Positions 52,870 to 61,173 are shown, numbered from the stretch's first letter. The stretch is DNA of 64,000 nt from Streptomyces sp. NBC_01497 (GCF_036250695.1 NZ_CP109427.1:6634001-6698000); one strand, 5' to 3'. Program-made: numbers and translations. The notes: generated by a model not told the origin, from the letters alone.

Positions 52870-53325
52870 TCACACCGGCTGCACCGCTGGGCCGCAGCAG
52901 GCGCCCGCCGGGCTCCAGCACGTCTCCGGGGCCTTCCCGGCGTCCTTGTCGAGGGCGCCGGCATCGGCCTTGACGACGTAGATCTCCCAGGGTTCCTGGC
53001 CGGGTCCGTGAACCCAGACCTTGTCCTGGAGGGCGTAGCAGCAGGACGTGTCGTTCTCCTCGAAGGTGGCAAGTCCCGCGCCGCTGAGGCGGTCGGTCGC
53101 CCTGGTGACCTGTTCAGTGGATGCGACTTCGACGCCGAGATGGTCGAGGCGGGTGTCCTGTCCGGGCTCGCCCTCGATGAGGACGAGTTTGAGCGGGGGC
53201 TCGCTGATGGCGAAGTTGGCGTAGCCCTCGCGTCGTTTGGCCGGTTCGGTGCCGAAGAACTTCGTGTAGAAGGCGATCGACGCTTCGAGGTCGCTGACGC
53301 GCAGGGCGAGCTGGGCGCGGGACAT
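52870..53325 (-). CDS. arsI: ArsI-type glyoxalase-fold protein (C-As lyase family / CadI)
   Basis: A 151-residue vicinal-oxygen-chelate (glyoxalase-fold) protein of the ArsI/CadI family. ArsI is an Fe2+-dependent lyase that splits the C-As bond of trivalent organoarsenicals. Metal ligands fit Q5, H62 and E114, and the vicinal pair C95-C96 (TSCCYALQ) is the organoarsenical site of the family. Three more cysteines near the end (CWSPAGACCG) may bind metal as well. The ATG at 53325 has GGGAG upstream. It is divergent from arsR with operator-like repeats between. CadI-like induction by cadmium is an alternative role. Confidence 0.85.
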   Translation of the reverse strand: MSRAQLALRVSDLEASIAFYTKFFGTEPAKRREGYANFAISEPPLKLVLIEGEPGQDTRLDHLGVEVASTEQVTRATDRLSGAGLATFEENDTSCCYALQDKVWVHGPGQEPWEIYVVKADAGALDKDAGKAPETCWSPAGACCGPAVQPV

Positions 53326-53347
53326 GGGACGGCTCCCATCGGTGTGG

Positions 53348-53396
53348 ATTGACATCCTTCGATACAACCTTGTGTCGTGCATCGACAGATGTCAAT
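53348..53396. promoter_or_regulatory. Divergent arsI/arsR operator region
   Basis: ATTGACATC at 53348-53356 and GATGTCAAT at 53388-53396 are exact inverted repeats. Between them GATACA-ACCT-TGTGTC (53361-53376) is a second imperfect palindrome, and ATCGACAGATGTCAAT resembles ArsR/SmtB operators. The 79-base spacer is markedly less GC-rich than its surroundings. ArsR probably binds here and controls both directions. Confidence 0.65.
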
Positions 53397-53404
53397 ATAG
53401 GCAG

Positions 53405-53815
53405 ATGTCGAAAGAAGAGCTCGTGGTGCTGGGGCAGGACGACGGGGCGGACGCGTGCTGTCCGGGGCTGCTGCTGACCACTCCCGTGGACGAGGGCCGG
53501 GCCGCTGAGCTGGCGAAAGTCTTCAAGGCGCTGGGAGACCCGGTGCGCCTGCGGCTGCTGTCGATGATCGCCTCGCGGGCAGGCGGAGAGGTCTGCGTAT
53601 GCGATCTGACCCCGGCCTTCGACCTCTCCCAGCCCACGGTCTCCCATCACCTCAAGCTGCTGCGCCAGGCCGGCCTCATCGACAGCGAACGCCGGGGCAC
53701 CTGGGTCTACTACCGGCTCATCCCCGAGATGACCGACCGGCTGGCGGGCATCCTCACCCGTCCCACGGGCGGGTCGCCGGGGGGCCGGTCCGCAGCAGCC
53801 GGGGCCGCTTCGTGA
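53405..53815 (+). CDS. arsR: ArsR-family metal(loid) repressor
   Basis: A 136-residue ArsR/SmtB repressor. The winged helix reads KVFKALGDPVRLRLLSMIAS, then QPTVSHHLKLLRQAGLI and the wing RRGTWVYYRL. Candidate As(III) ligands are the N-terminal pair C18-C19 and C64-x-C66 in EVCVCDL of the helix alpha-3 site. The last 20 residues are Gly/Ser/Ala-rich. The stop overlaps the acr3 start by 4 bases (GTGA). The ATG at 53405 is used; the frame is open through the operator but without a ribosome binding site. Confidence 0.92.
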   Translation: MSKEELVVLGQDDGADACCPGLLLTTPVDEGRAAELAKVFKALGDPVRLRLLSMIASRAGGEVCVCDLTPAFDLSQPTVSHHLKLLRQAGLIDSERRGTWVYYRLIPEMTDRLAGILTRPTGGSPGGRSAAAGAAS

Positions 53816-54909
53816 GCACGCCCCCGCCCGCGGGCAACGTCGCGGGGCGGCTGTCGTTCCTCGACCGCTATCTCGCCGCGCGGATCCTCGCCGCCATGGC
53901 CGTGGGCCTGGGACTCGGCCGTGTCGTGCCGGGACTGGGGGACGCCCTGGCCAGGATCACGGTGACGGGGGTGTCACTGCCGATCGCGCTCGGCCTGCTG
54001 GTGATGATGTACCCGGTGCTGGCCAAGGTCCGTTACGACCGGTTCGACCGCGTCACCCGCGACCGTCGCCTCCTGCTGCCGTCGCTGCTCCTGAACTGGA
54101 TCGTCGGTCCGGCCCTCATGTTCGCCCTGGCGTGGCTGCTCCTGCCGGACCTGCCCGCGTACCGCACCGGATTGATCATCGTCGGCCTGGCCCGCTGCAT
54201 CGCCATGGTCCTGATCTGGAACGACCTGGCGTGCGGCGACCGCGAGGCCGCCGCCGTCCTCGTCGCGCTGAACTCCGTCTTCCAGGTGATCGCGTTCTCG
54301 CTGCTCTCCTGGTTCTACCTCTCCGTCCTGCCGGGCCTGCTGGGTCTGCGACAGGCCGGTCTGGACGCCTCCGTGTGGACGATCGCCCGCAGTGTGCTGA
54401 TCTTCCTCGGCATCCCCCTCGTGGCCGGCTTCCTCACGCGCCGCATCGGCGAGAAGACCAAGGGACGGACCTGGTACGAAGCCCGGCTCATCCCGCGCAT
54501 CGGCCCCTTCGCCCTGTACGGGCTGCTGTTCACGGTCGTCGTCCTGTTCGCCCTCCAGGGCCACGCCATCACCTCACGGCCCCTCGACGTCGCCCGCATC
54601 GCCCTGCCGCTGCTCGTCTACTTCGCGCTCATGTGGAGCGGATCGATGGCCTTCGGCCGTGCGGTCGGCCTGGATCACCCGCGTGCCACCACGCTCGCGT
54701 TCACCGCCGCCGGCAACAACTTCGAACTCGCCATCGCGGTCGCTGTCGCCACCTTCGGAGCCGGCTCCGGGCAGGCCCTCGCGGGTGTCGTCGGCCCCCT
54801 CATCGAGGTCCCCGCCCTCATCGGCCTGGTCCACGTCGCTCTCCACGCACGCCGCTACTTCGCTCCCACACCCGCCGTCGCTCCCCAGGAAGACCCCGCC
54901 CATGCCTGA
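53812..54909 (+). CDS. ACR3-family arsenite efflux permease
   Basis: A 365-residue arsenite exporter of the ACR3 (bile acid/arsenite transporter) family, with about ten membrane segments. It carries WIVGPALMFALAW, the conserved segment GLARCIAMVLIWNDLACGD with the essential membrane cysteine, and LAFTAAGNNFELAIAVAVA near the end. It expels As(III) using the proton gradient. The GTG start overlaps the arsR stop, and its own stop overlaps the arsC start by 8 bases, so the three genes are translationally coupled. The gene is often labelled arsB or acr3. Confidence 0.92.
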   Translation: MSTPPPAGNVAGRLSFLDRYLAARILAAMAVGLGLGRVVPGLGDALARITVTGVSLPIALGLLVMMYPVLAKVRYDRFDRVTRDRRLLLPSLLLNWIVGPALMFALAWLLLPDLPAYRTGLIIVGLARCIAMVLIWNDLACGDREAAAVLVALNSVFQVIAFSLLSWFYLSVLPGLLGLRQAGLDASVWTIARSVLIFLGIPLVAGFLTRRIGEKTKGRTWYEARLIPRIGPFALYGLLFTVVVLFALQGHAITSRPLDVARIALPLLVYFALMWSGSMAFGRAVGLDHPRATTLAFTAAGNNFELAIAVAVATFGAGSGQALAGVVGPLIEVPALIGLVHVALHARRYFAPTPAVAPQEDPAHA

Positions 54910-55315
54910 CCGCCGCGCACCCTGCGTGCTGTTCGTCTGCGTCCACAACGCCGGACGCTCGCAGATGGCCGCAGCCTTCCTCACCCACCTCGCGGGCGAC
55001 CGGGTCCAGGTCCGCTCCGCGGGCTCCACACCCGCCGGCGCCGTGCACCCGGACGTGGTGGCGGCCATGGAGGAGAAGGGCATCGACCTCTCCGCCGAGG
55101 TCCCGAAGGTGCTCACCGCACAGGCGGTCCGCTCCTCCGACGTGGTGATCACCATGGGCTGCGGCGACACCTGCCCCGTCTTCCCCGGCAAGCGCTACCT
55201 CGACTGGGACCTTCCGGACCCCGCCGGCCGGGACGTGCGAGCGGTCCGGCCGATCCGCGACGAGATCGAGCGACGCGTGCGTGGACTGCTGGCGGAGCTC
55301 GGCGTCGGGACGTGA
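54902..55315 (+). CDS. arsC: Arsenate reductase, LMW phosphatase fold
   Basis: A 137-residue arsenate reductase with the low-molecular-weight tyrosine phosphatase fold. The P-loop is C13-VHNAG-R (C-x5-R) near the N-terminus, with further cysteines C8, C87 and C91 (MGCGDTCPVFPGK) and the DPAGR end typical of the family. It reduces arsenate to arsenite for the ACR3 pump. C87/C91 fit the thioredoxin-coupled triad, while related actinobacterial enzymes use mycothiol and mycoredoxin; mshC at 5.6 kb shows that mycothiol is made. It overlaps the pump gene by 8 bases. Confidence 0.9.
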   Translation: MPDRRAPCVLFVCVHNAGRSQMAAAFLTHLAGDRVQVRSAGSTPAGAVHPDVVAAMEEKGIDLSAEVPKVLTAQAVRSSDVVITMGCGDTCPVFPGKRYLDWDLPDPAGRDVRAVRPIRDEIERRVRGLLAELGVGT

Positions 55316-55522
55316 TCATGAGAGCCACTCGGCGCTGCCGCCTGTCGTGACCCTCCGGTAGTCCGGTCCACGTGTGCCGTCGCCGGCCGGGTGGGGCCGG
55401 GAGGGGAGGGGTCCGGGACCGCGACGGGTGGTCCGGGGTCGTCGGGGCCGGCCGGAGACGGTGCTCTGCCCGGGCGCCTTCGGTTGCTCCCCCAGCTCCC
55501 CGCGCCCCGTGGACGGCACGGC

Positions 55523-56470
55523 TCAGTGCGCGTCCGCCAGCGATCCCGCCAGTGAGGTCAGCGCCCCGGCGTCGAGGGTCCGGCCGAAACCGGGCAGGGG
55601 CACGTGCAGCGGGGCCGTCCAGCGGGCCGGGATCGCCCCGGCGCCGTGCACCGCTCCGGCCAGTCCGCCGGTGACCGCCGCGACCGTGTCCGTGTCCCCG
55701 CCCAGGTCGATCGCGGCGCCGACGGCGTCCTCGAAGGAGCCCGTCGTGCGCAGCGCCCAGACCGCGGAGGCCAGGCAGGGCCAGACCGCCCCGTTGAACT
55801 CCGTGGCGAGGGACGGGTCCCAGGTGGGCGAGAGGACCGCCGCCCAGCGCTCGCGGTGCGCCTCGTGCACCCCGGCGAGGGTCGCCTCCAGGGCGTCCAG
55901 CGGGTTCTCGCCCGTGAGCGCGACCCGTACCAGCTCGTGGAAGACCGCCGTGCCCTCCCAGGCCGCGCGGTCGCCGTGGGTCAGGGCCGCGATGCGCCGT
56001 GCCGCGTCCATGGTGGCGTCGCGTCCGGCGGCGGCGAAGTACACCGCCGAGGTGGCGGCCCGCATCAGCGAGCCGTTGCCCGCCGCCCTGCGGGTCTGCT
56101 GGAAGTGCACGGACGCGGCCGTGTCCCAGGGCCTGCCGCTGGTGAGGACGACTTCCGTCTGGATGCCCATGTCCTTCGGCTCGGCGGCGGCCCACCGCTT
56201 GAACCGTTCGAAGATGTCCGGCAGGTCCAGCCCGTCGTGTTCCAGGAGGGACTCCCCGACGAGCACCGCCATCTGGGAGTCGTCGGTCGCCTCGCCCTTC
56301 TCCCAGCCGCCGCCCGCCCGCATCTGTCCCGGGCCGCCGTGGAACCGCTCGCTGTACGCGCCGGGCGGTCCGAATTCGAAGGGCGCGCCCAGCGCGTCGC
56401 CGACGGCGGACCCGAGGACGGCGCCCGCCGCCCGGTCTCCGTGGCCCGGAGGCGGCTCCAGATCGCTCAT
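55523..56470 (-). CDS. ADP-ribosylglycohydrolase family protein
   Basis: A 315-residue all-helical ADP-ribosylglycohydrolase (DraG/ARH) family enzyme. The start GDRAAGAVLGSAVGDALGAPFEF and the first metal motif TDDSQMAVLV (T-D-D) are clear, and the second metal motif is LGGDTDTVAAVTGGLAGA. Such enzymes remove ADP-ribose from proteins or other molecules with two Mg2+ ions. The target is unknown. The ATG at 56470 stands 6 bases after a TAGGCT box on the minus strand. The photolyase gene lies upstream on the same strand, 136 bases away. Confidence 0.92.
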   Translation of the reverse strand: MSDLEPPPGHGDRAAGAVLGSAVGDALGAPFEFGPPGAYSERFHGGPGQMRAGGGWEKGEATDDSQMAVLVGESLLEHDGLDLPDIFERFKRWAAAEPKDMGIQTEVVLTSGRPWDTAASVHFQQTRRAAGNGSLMRAATSAVYFAAAGRDATMDAARRIAALTHGDRAAWEGTAVFHELVRVALTGENPLDALEATLAGVHEAHRERWAAVLSPTWDPSLATEFNGAVWPCLASAVWALRTTGSFEDAVGAAIDLGGDTDTVAAVTGGLAGAVHGAGAIPARWTAPLHVPLPGFGRTLDAGALTSLAGSLADAH

Positions 56471-56476
56471 CCGACC

Positions 56477-56482
56477 AGCCTA
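56477..56482 (-). promoter_or_regulatory. TAGGCT -10 box, leaderless-type promoter of the ADP-ribosylglycohydrolase gene
   Basis: Read on the minus strand, TAGGCT ends 6 bases before the ATG at 56470; no ribosome binding site is seen. Confidence 0.45.
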
Positions 56483-56606
56483 GACGGCATCGCCTGACGG
56501 CCCACGGCGCCCTTTGGGGCCGGCCGCTTCTGGCCGGTCCACGGCGCGCGGGGAGCGGGACGGATGCGGGCGTGCGGTGGAGCCGCGGGGCATCCCGCCG
56601 CCGGTG

Positions 56607-57974
56607 TCAGGCGCCGCGTGCCCTCAGGAACCGGTCGCGGCCCGCGGCCAGATCCACCACCGGGTCGGGATAGTCCAGGGCGGCGCGCTCCCGCTCCGGC
56701 AGCCGCCACGGCTGGTGGACCGCGCCGCCGTCCACGTCCGCGAGCTCCGGCACCCAGCGGCGTACGTACGTCCCCCTGGGGTCGAACCGCTTCGCCTGGG
56801 TGAGCGGGTTCAGCACCCGGTTGGGGCGGGTGTCCGTGCCGGTGCCCGCGGCCCACTGCCAGTTCAGCTGGTTGTTCGCCATGTCGCCGTCCACCAGCAG
56901 CCCGAGGAAGTGCCGGGCCCCGGTGCGCCAGTCCGCGTACAGCGTCTTCGTCAGGAAGCTCGCGACGAGCAGCCTGCCCCGGTTGTGCATCCAGCCCTCG
57001 TGGCGCAGTTGCCGCATCGCCGCGTCCACGACCGGATAGCCCGTGCGTCCCAGGCGCCACGCCTCGACCGCGGCCTCGGCGTCCTCGCCGGTGGACCACG
57101 TGTCGCCGCGGTCCCGGTAGTCGCTCCAGGAGGCGGCGGGCCGGGCGGCGAGGACCTGGTGGTGGAAGTCCCGCCAGGCCAGCTGCCGTACGAACGCCCC
57201 GGCGCCCGCACCCCCCTTGCGGGCCGCGCGGTGCACCAGTTCGGCCGGGGACAGGCAGCCGAAGTGCAGGTACGGGGAGAGCTTCGAGGTGGCGTCCCCC
57301 GCGAGGTCGTCGTGGAGTTCCTCGTAGGACTCGATGCCGTCGCGCAGCCAGGCGGTGAGCCGCTTGCGCGCCACGTCCTCGCCGCCCTCGGCGACACCGG
57401 GAGAGACACCGGGGACATCGGTGCGCCGAGGCAGCGGCTCGCTGTCCACGGGCGGTACGTCGAGGGACCTGGGTGCGCCGAGCGTCTCGCGTACGCCGGC
57501 CTCCTGCCAGCGCCGGAAGTACGGCGTGAAGACCGCGAAGTGGTCGCCGGAGGAGGGTGTGACGCGGCCCGGCGGGAGCGCCGTGACCACGGCGTCGTGC
57601 ACGTGCAGCGCACACCGCTCGGCGGACAGGGCGTCGCGCAGCCGCTCCTCGCGGTCCAGCGCGTACCGGCTGACCCCGGCGGCGACGTGCACCTCGCCGG
57701 CGCCGCTCTCGTGGACGACGCGGCACACCTGCTCGACGAGTTCGCCCGTACGGATGACCAGCCGGCCGCCCCGCTCGCGCAGCCCGGCGTCCAGCGAGGT
57801 GAGGCAGTCGGCGAGGAAGGCCCGCCGGTTGGCCGCGTCGAACCCGGCGCGCCGGACGCCCTCGTCCCGGACGAACAGCGGGACCACCCGGTCGGCGGCC
57901 CGGAGCGCGGCCCGCAGCACGGGCTGGTCGTGGACGCGCAGGTCGGAGGTGAAGAGAACCACGGCAACGGTCAT
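56607..57974 (-). CDS. Deoxyribodipyrimidine photolyase / cryptochrome
   Basis: A 455-residue class I photolyase-family flavoprotein. The N-terminal antenna-binding domain begins VAVVLFTSDLRVHDQPVLRAAL. The C-terminal FAD domain has RQLAWRDFHHQVL, and the signature around DGDMANNQLNWQWAAGTGTD, NRVLNPLTQAKRFDP and RRWVPEL. It repairs cyclobutane pyrimidine dimers with blue light. The length fits CPD photolyases (about 450-480). The ATG at 57974 fits the family start; an ATG three codons earlier is possible, and the frame stays open upstream. Confidence 0.92.
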   Translation of the reverse strand: MTVAVVLFTSDLRVHDQPVLRAALRAADRVVPLFVRDEGVRRAGFDAANRRAFLADCLTSLDAGLRERGGRLVIRTGELVEQVCRVVHESGAGEVHVAAGVSRYALDREERLRDALSAERCALHVHDAVVTALPPGRVTPSSGDHFAVFTPYFRRWQEAGVRETLGAPRSLDVPPVDSEPLPRRTDVPGVSPGVAEGGEDVARKRLTAWLRDGIESYEELHDDLAGDATSKLSPYLHFGCLSPAELVHRAARKGGAGAGAFVRQLAWRDFHHQVLAARPAASWSDYRDRGDTWSTGEDAEAAVEAWRLGRTGYPVVDAAMRQLRHEGWMHNRGRLLVASFLTKTLYADWRTGARHFLGLLVDGDMANNQLNWQWAAGTGTDTRPNRVLNPLTQAKRFDPRGTYVRRWVPELADVDGGAVHQPWRLPERERAALDYPDPVVDLAAGRDRFLRARGA

Positions 57975-58082
57975 GGCCCGCATCCTGCCGGTGCCGGGCC
58001 GGAAGTCACCGCGGCACACGCGCGGCAGCAGCTCGGGCCGCGTTGCGACGGCGAGCTTGAGCGAGCGCGACATGTTCGCGAT

Positions 58083-58121
58083 ATATCTCGTATCTTGACG
58101 GCCTCCGGAGAATCGAGATAT
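58083..58121. promoter_or_regulatory. Inverted ATATCTCG/CGAGATAT operator upstream of the PadR gene
   Basis: ATATCTCG at 58083-58090 and CGAGATAT at 58114-58121 are exact inverted repeats 23 bases apart. Flanking ATGTTCG appears on both sides (about 58072 and 58119). The block is AT-richer than its surroundings and lies about 110 bases upstream of the PadR start, in the spacer shared with the photolyase gene. PadR proteins bind such AT-rich inverted repeats; the link is inferred. Confidence 0.55.
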
Positions 58122-58228
58122 GTTCGGCCACGAGTATTTGAGAAGGAGTATGAGGGAACGCGAACCCGCTGCCGGGAGAGCGTGCCTCCGGCGCACTCCT
58201 TCGGCGGCGTTCGGGAAGGGGGACCGCG

Positions 58229-58957
58229 ATGAGCGGCGGCAAGCGGCGCAGGCTGACGAATCCGCTGGCCCTGGCGGTGATGGGGTTGCTCGGCGAGCGG
58301 CCCATGCATCCCTACGAGATCGCCAGGACGCTGCGGCAGCGCGGCAAGGGAGAGAGCGTGAAGATCAACTACGGCTCGCTCTACACCGTGGTGCAGAACC
58401 TGGAGAAACATGGCCTCGTGGAGGCGACCGAGGTGCAGAGGGAGGGCAACAGGCCCGAGCGCACGCTCTACGGTCTGACCGGCGCGGGCCGCGAGGAGGT
58501 CGTCGAGTGGCTCTCCGACCTGGTGGCCGTTCCCGCCGAGGAGTTCCCGCTCTTCGAGACGGCACTGTCGCTGATCGGCTACCTCCCACCGGACGAGGCC
58601 GTCTCCCGGCTCCGCGACCGCATCACCGAACTCGACGTGGGGGCCGCCGCGACGCGCGGTGTGCTCGGCAAGCTCTACGAGACGCTGCCTCGGATCTTCC
58701 TGGTGGAGATCGAGTACAAGCTGCACATGGCCGAGGCGCAGGCCGCCTGGGTCCGCGGCTTCGTGCGCGAGATCGAGGAGGGGACGCTGAGCGGCCTCGA
58801 CGGCTGGCGCACGCTGCGCGAGAGCGGCGAGGTGCCCGCCGAGTGGGCGGCGCTCTCCCGGCACGGTCCGGAAGGAGCCGCGAAGGCCGCGGCGAGCACC
58901 GATCACGGGCCCGGTCACAAGGGCCCCCGGGAGCCGGGACCCCGGCGCACCGGCTGA
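58229..58957 (+). CDS. PadR-family transcriptional regulator
   Basis: A 242-residue PadR regulator with the N-terminal winged helix (NPLALAVMGLLGERPMHPYEIARTLRQRG, in part), the YGSLYTVVQNLEKHGLVE recognition region, and a C-terminal helical dimerisation domain (Vir_act_alpha_C-like). The last 35 residues are a Gly/Pro/Arg-rich tail. GGGAAGGGGG precedes the ATG. It stands 366 bases before a DrrAB-type ABC exporter on the same strand, and PadR proteins often repress such multidrug exporters, so it is probably their regulator. Confidence 0.9.
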   Translation: MSGGKRRRLTNPLALAVMGLLGERPMHPYEIARTLRQRGKGESVKINYGSLYTVVQNLEKHGLVEATEVQREGNRPERTLYGLTGAGREEVVEWLSDLVAVPAEEFPLFETALSLIGYLPPDEAVSRLRDRITELDVGAAATRGVLGKLYETLPRIFLVEIEYKLHMAEAQAAWVRGFVREIEEGTLSGLDGWRTLRESGEVPAEWAALSRHGPEGAAKAAASTDHGPGHKGPREPGPRRTG

Positions 58958-59323
58958 CGCGGCGGCACACTGCCGGCCGGACAGAGCCGGACGCAGAAGG
59001 ACGCCGAAGGACACAGCCGGAAGCAGCCCGTGCGGGCACGAGGAGAGGCACGGGAGGCGCAGGAGGCGCAGCAGGAAGAACAAGCAGCAGGAAGAACACA
59101 CGAGCCCCGTTGAGGGGCATCGGGAAGAGGACCCGGCGGGCGCTGTTGCAGCAGCTCCCGCCGGGACTCCAACCCCGAACCGGATCCGCCGTGAGGCGCA
59201 CCGGGCGATCGAGGTGCGGCACACCCAGGGTAGCCCGGCGCTCTTCGCGCGGTCCGGCCCGATCCCGTCCACCACCACGGACGGGGTCCGACCGAGAAGC
59301 CGTTCCCACAGGAGAGCTCTGCC
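58958..59323 (+). other. 366-base spacer between PadR and exporter genes
   Basis: No convincing gene. The first half is purine-rich with a direct repeat AGCAGGAAGAACA at about 59070 and 59086. Two hairpins follow: GCCCC-GTTGA-GGGGC at about 59104, and CCCGGCGGG (59132-59140) / CCCGCCGGG (59157-59165) with an inner GCTG/CAGC stem. They may end the PadR message or structure the exporter leader. GGAGAG lies 7 bases before the next ATG. Confidence 0.5.
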
Positions 59324-60397
59324 ATGACCACCGGCACGCATACCGGTACGACTCCACCCGCGCCCCCCGCGGCGCCCCGTCCGCCCGCCGTCCAGGCGCG
59401 CGACCTCGTCAAGACCTATCCGGGCTCCGTGACGGCGCTGGCCGGCCTGGCCATCACCGTCGAGTCCGGCAGTGTGCTCGGGCTCCTCGGGCCCAACGGC
59501 GCCGGCAAGTCCACCACCGTCAAGATCCTCACCACCTTGGCACGGCCGGACAGCGGCACGGCCGTCGTCGCGGGGCACGACGTGCTGCGCCACCCGGAGC
59601 GGGTGCGCCGCGCCATCGGCGTCGTCGCCCAGCGTTCGGGTGCCGACCCGGCCGCCACCGGCCGGGAGAACCTGCTCCTCCAAGGGCGTCTGTACGGGCT
59701 GCGGGGCGCCGAACTCACCCGCAGGGCTGATGCGTTGCTGGCCCGCTTCGGCCTCGCGGAGGCGGCGAAGCGGCTGGTGAAGGGGTACTCCGGCGGCATG
59801 CAGCGCCGGCTCGACGTCGCGCTGGGGCTGATCCACCGGCCCCAGGTGCTGTTCCTGGACGAGCCGACGACCGGCCTCGACCCCGAGTCGCGGACCGCCA
59901 TGTGGGACGAGATCTCCCGGCTGGCGGCGGACGAGGGCCTGACGATCCTGCTCACCACGCACTACCTGGAGGAGGCCGACCGGCTCGCCGGGCGGATCGC
60001 CATCGTGGACCGGGGGCGCGTCGTCGTCGAGGGCACGCCGGACGAGCTGAAGGGCGAACTGCGCGGCGACGCCGTCCACCTGGAGCTGCGCGAGAGTGCC
60101 GAGCCCGGTGTGCTGCGCGCGGCGGTGGCCGGGCTGCCCGGCCTGCACGACGTGGCGGCCGGGGGCCGCCGGCTCAGCGTCCGGGCGGACGACGGCGCGG
60201 CCGCCGTGCCCCTGCTGCTCGCGGCGCTGGAGCGGGCCGGTGCGGCGGTGGCCGCCGCGACCGTGGCGAGACCCTCGCTCGACGACGTGTATCTGCGGTA
60301 CGCGGGACGCCGCTTCGAGGACGCGCAGGCAGGGGCGGACGGCCCCGGTCGCACGGCCGACGGCACGGTCCCGGCCGCCGCGGGGGGTGCCCGATGA
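59324..60397 (+). CDS. DrrA-type ABC exporter ATPase
   Basis: A 357-residue ATP-binding subunit of the daunorubicin-resistance (DrrA/CcmA) exporter class. Walker A LGPNGAGKSTTVKIL lies near residues 53-67, the Q-loop region VVAQRSGAD follows, then signature YSGGMQRRLDVAL, Walker B VLFLDEPTTGLD and H-loop TTHYLEEADRLA. After the core comes the DUF4162-like C-terminal part (about 250-340) typical of DrrA. The substrate may be a drug or lipid. The stop overlaps the permease start (ATGA). Confidence 0.9.
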   Translation: MTTGTHTGTTPPAPPAAPRPPAVQARDLVKTYPGSVTALAGLAITVESGSVLGLLGPNGAGKSTTVKILTTLARPDSGTAVVAGHDVLRHPERVRRAIGVVAQRSGADPAATGRENLLLQGRLYGLRGAELTRRADALLARFGLAEAAKRLVKGYSGGMQRRLDVALGLIHRPQVLFLDEPTTGLDPESRTAMWDEISRLAADEGLTILLTTHYLEEADRLAGRIAIVDRGRVVVEGTPDELKGELRGDAVHLELRESAEPGVLRAAVAGLPGLHDVAAGGRRLSVRADDGAAAVPLLLAALERAGAAVAAATVARPSLDDVYLRYAGRRFEDAQAGADGPGRTADGTVPAAAGGAR

Positions 60398-61173
60398 GCG
60401 CGCGCGCCCTCACCGACACCTGGTTCATGACGCGGCGTCAGCTCACCGCCACGGCACGGCAGCCGGTCTTCCTGTTCATCTCCCTGGTGCAGCCGGTGAT
60501 CTGGCTGTTCCTGTTCGGCAACCTCTTCAAGAAGGTCGTCGAGCTCGGTGGCTTCGGCACCACCTCGTACCTGGACTACCTGATCCCCGGCATCGTGGTG
60601 ATGAGCGCCCTGTCCTCCAGCATGTGGGCGGGCATGGGGATGCTGGAGGAGATCGAGCGCGGCACGCTCAACCGTTTCCTGTCCACGCCGGTCAGCCGTG
60701 GCGCCGTGCTCCACGGCAACGTCGTGCACAACGCGATCAGTACGGCCGTGCAGTCCCTGCTGATCGTGCTGCTCGGCCTCGCGGGCGGTGCCCGCTACCC
60801 GGGCGGAGCCGGCGGGATCGCCGTGCTCGTCGTCGCATCGGTCCTGCTCGGCACGGTCTTCGGCGCGCTGTCCAACGCGGTCGGCATGCTGGTGCGGCAG
60901 CGTGAGTCCATCATCGGCATCAACACGTTCCTGCTGCTGCCGCTGACGTTTCTCACCTCGGCGTTCATGGTGCCCGGTCAGATGCCGTCCTGGATGGCCC
61001 GCATCGCGACCTTCAACCCCGTCAACTGGGCGATGATCGCCGGCCGTTCAGCGATGTCAGCCGATCCGCACTGGGGCGACGTGCTGGGCAGGGGAGGGGC
61101 GTTGGCCGTGCTGACAGCGGTGGCCGTGGGGCTCTCGACGCTGACGTTCCGCTCCTACCAGAAGTCGGTGTGA
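60394..61173 (+). CDS. DrrB-type ABC exporter permease
   Basis: A 259-residue ABC-2 membrane protein with six hydrophobic segments. It starts with ALTDTWFMTRRQLTATARQPVFLF, a typical ABC-2 entry, and has DYLIPGIVVMSALSSSMWAG, the EIERGTLNRFLSTPVSR loop and the FNPVNW segment near the end, all marks of DrrB-like permeases. It couples to the ATPase just upstream by a 4-base overlap. The frame is open upstream, but only as an antisense-like shadow in the ATPase gene. A strong terminator follows. Confidence 0.9.
   Translation: MSARALTDTWFMTRRQLTATARQPVFLFISLVQPVIWLFLFGNLFKKVVELGGFGTTSYLDYLIPGIVVMSALSSSMWAGMGMLEEIERGTLNRFLSTPVSRGAVLHGNVVHNAISTAVQSLLIVLLGLAGGARYPGGAGGIAVLVVASVLLGTVFGALSNAVGMLVRQRESIIGINTFLLLPLTFLTSAFMVPGQMPSWMARIATFNPVNWAMIAGRSAMSADPHWGDVLGRGGALAVLTAVAVGLSTLTFRSYQKSV

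Noticed and set aside
53599..54909. Possible ArsR-ACR3 fusion frame
   Set aside because: The part before 53812 is arsR read in another frame. The GTGA overlap gives a normal ACR3 start.
58120..59730. A 536-codon plus-strand frame spanning PadR, the spacer and part of DrrA
   Set aside because: It is an out-of-frame reading of the real genes and is strongly Arg/Pro-biased.
57971..60148. A 725-codon minus-strand frame across the PadR and DrrA genes
   Set aside because: It is antisense to two clear genes, is low-complexity Arg/Gly/Ala/Pro, and matches nothing known.
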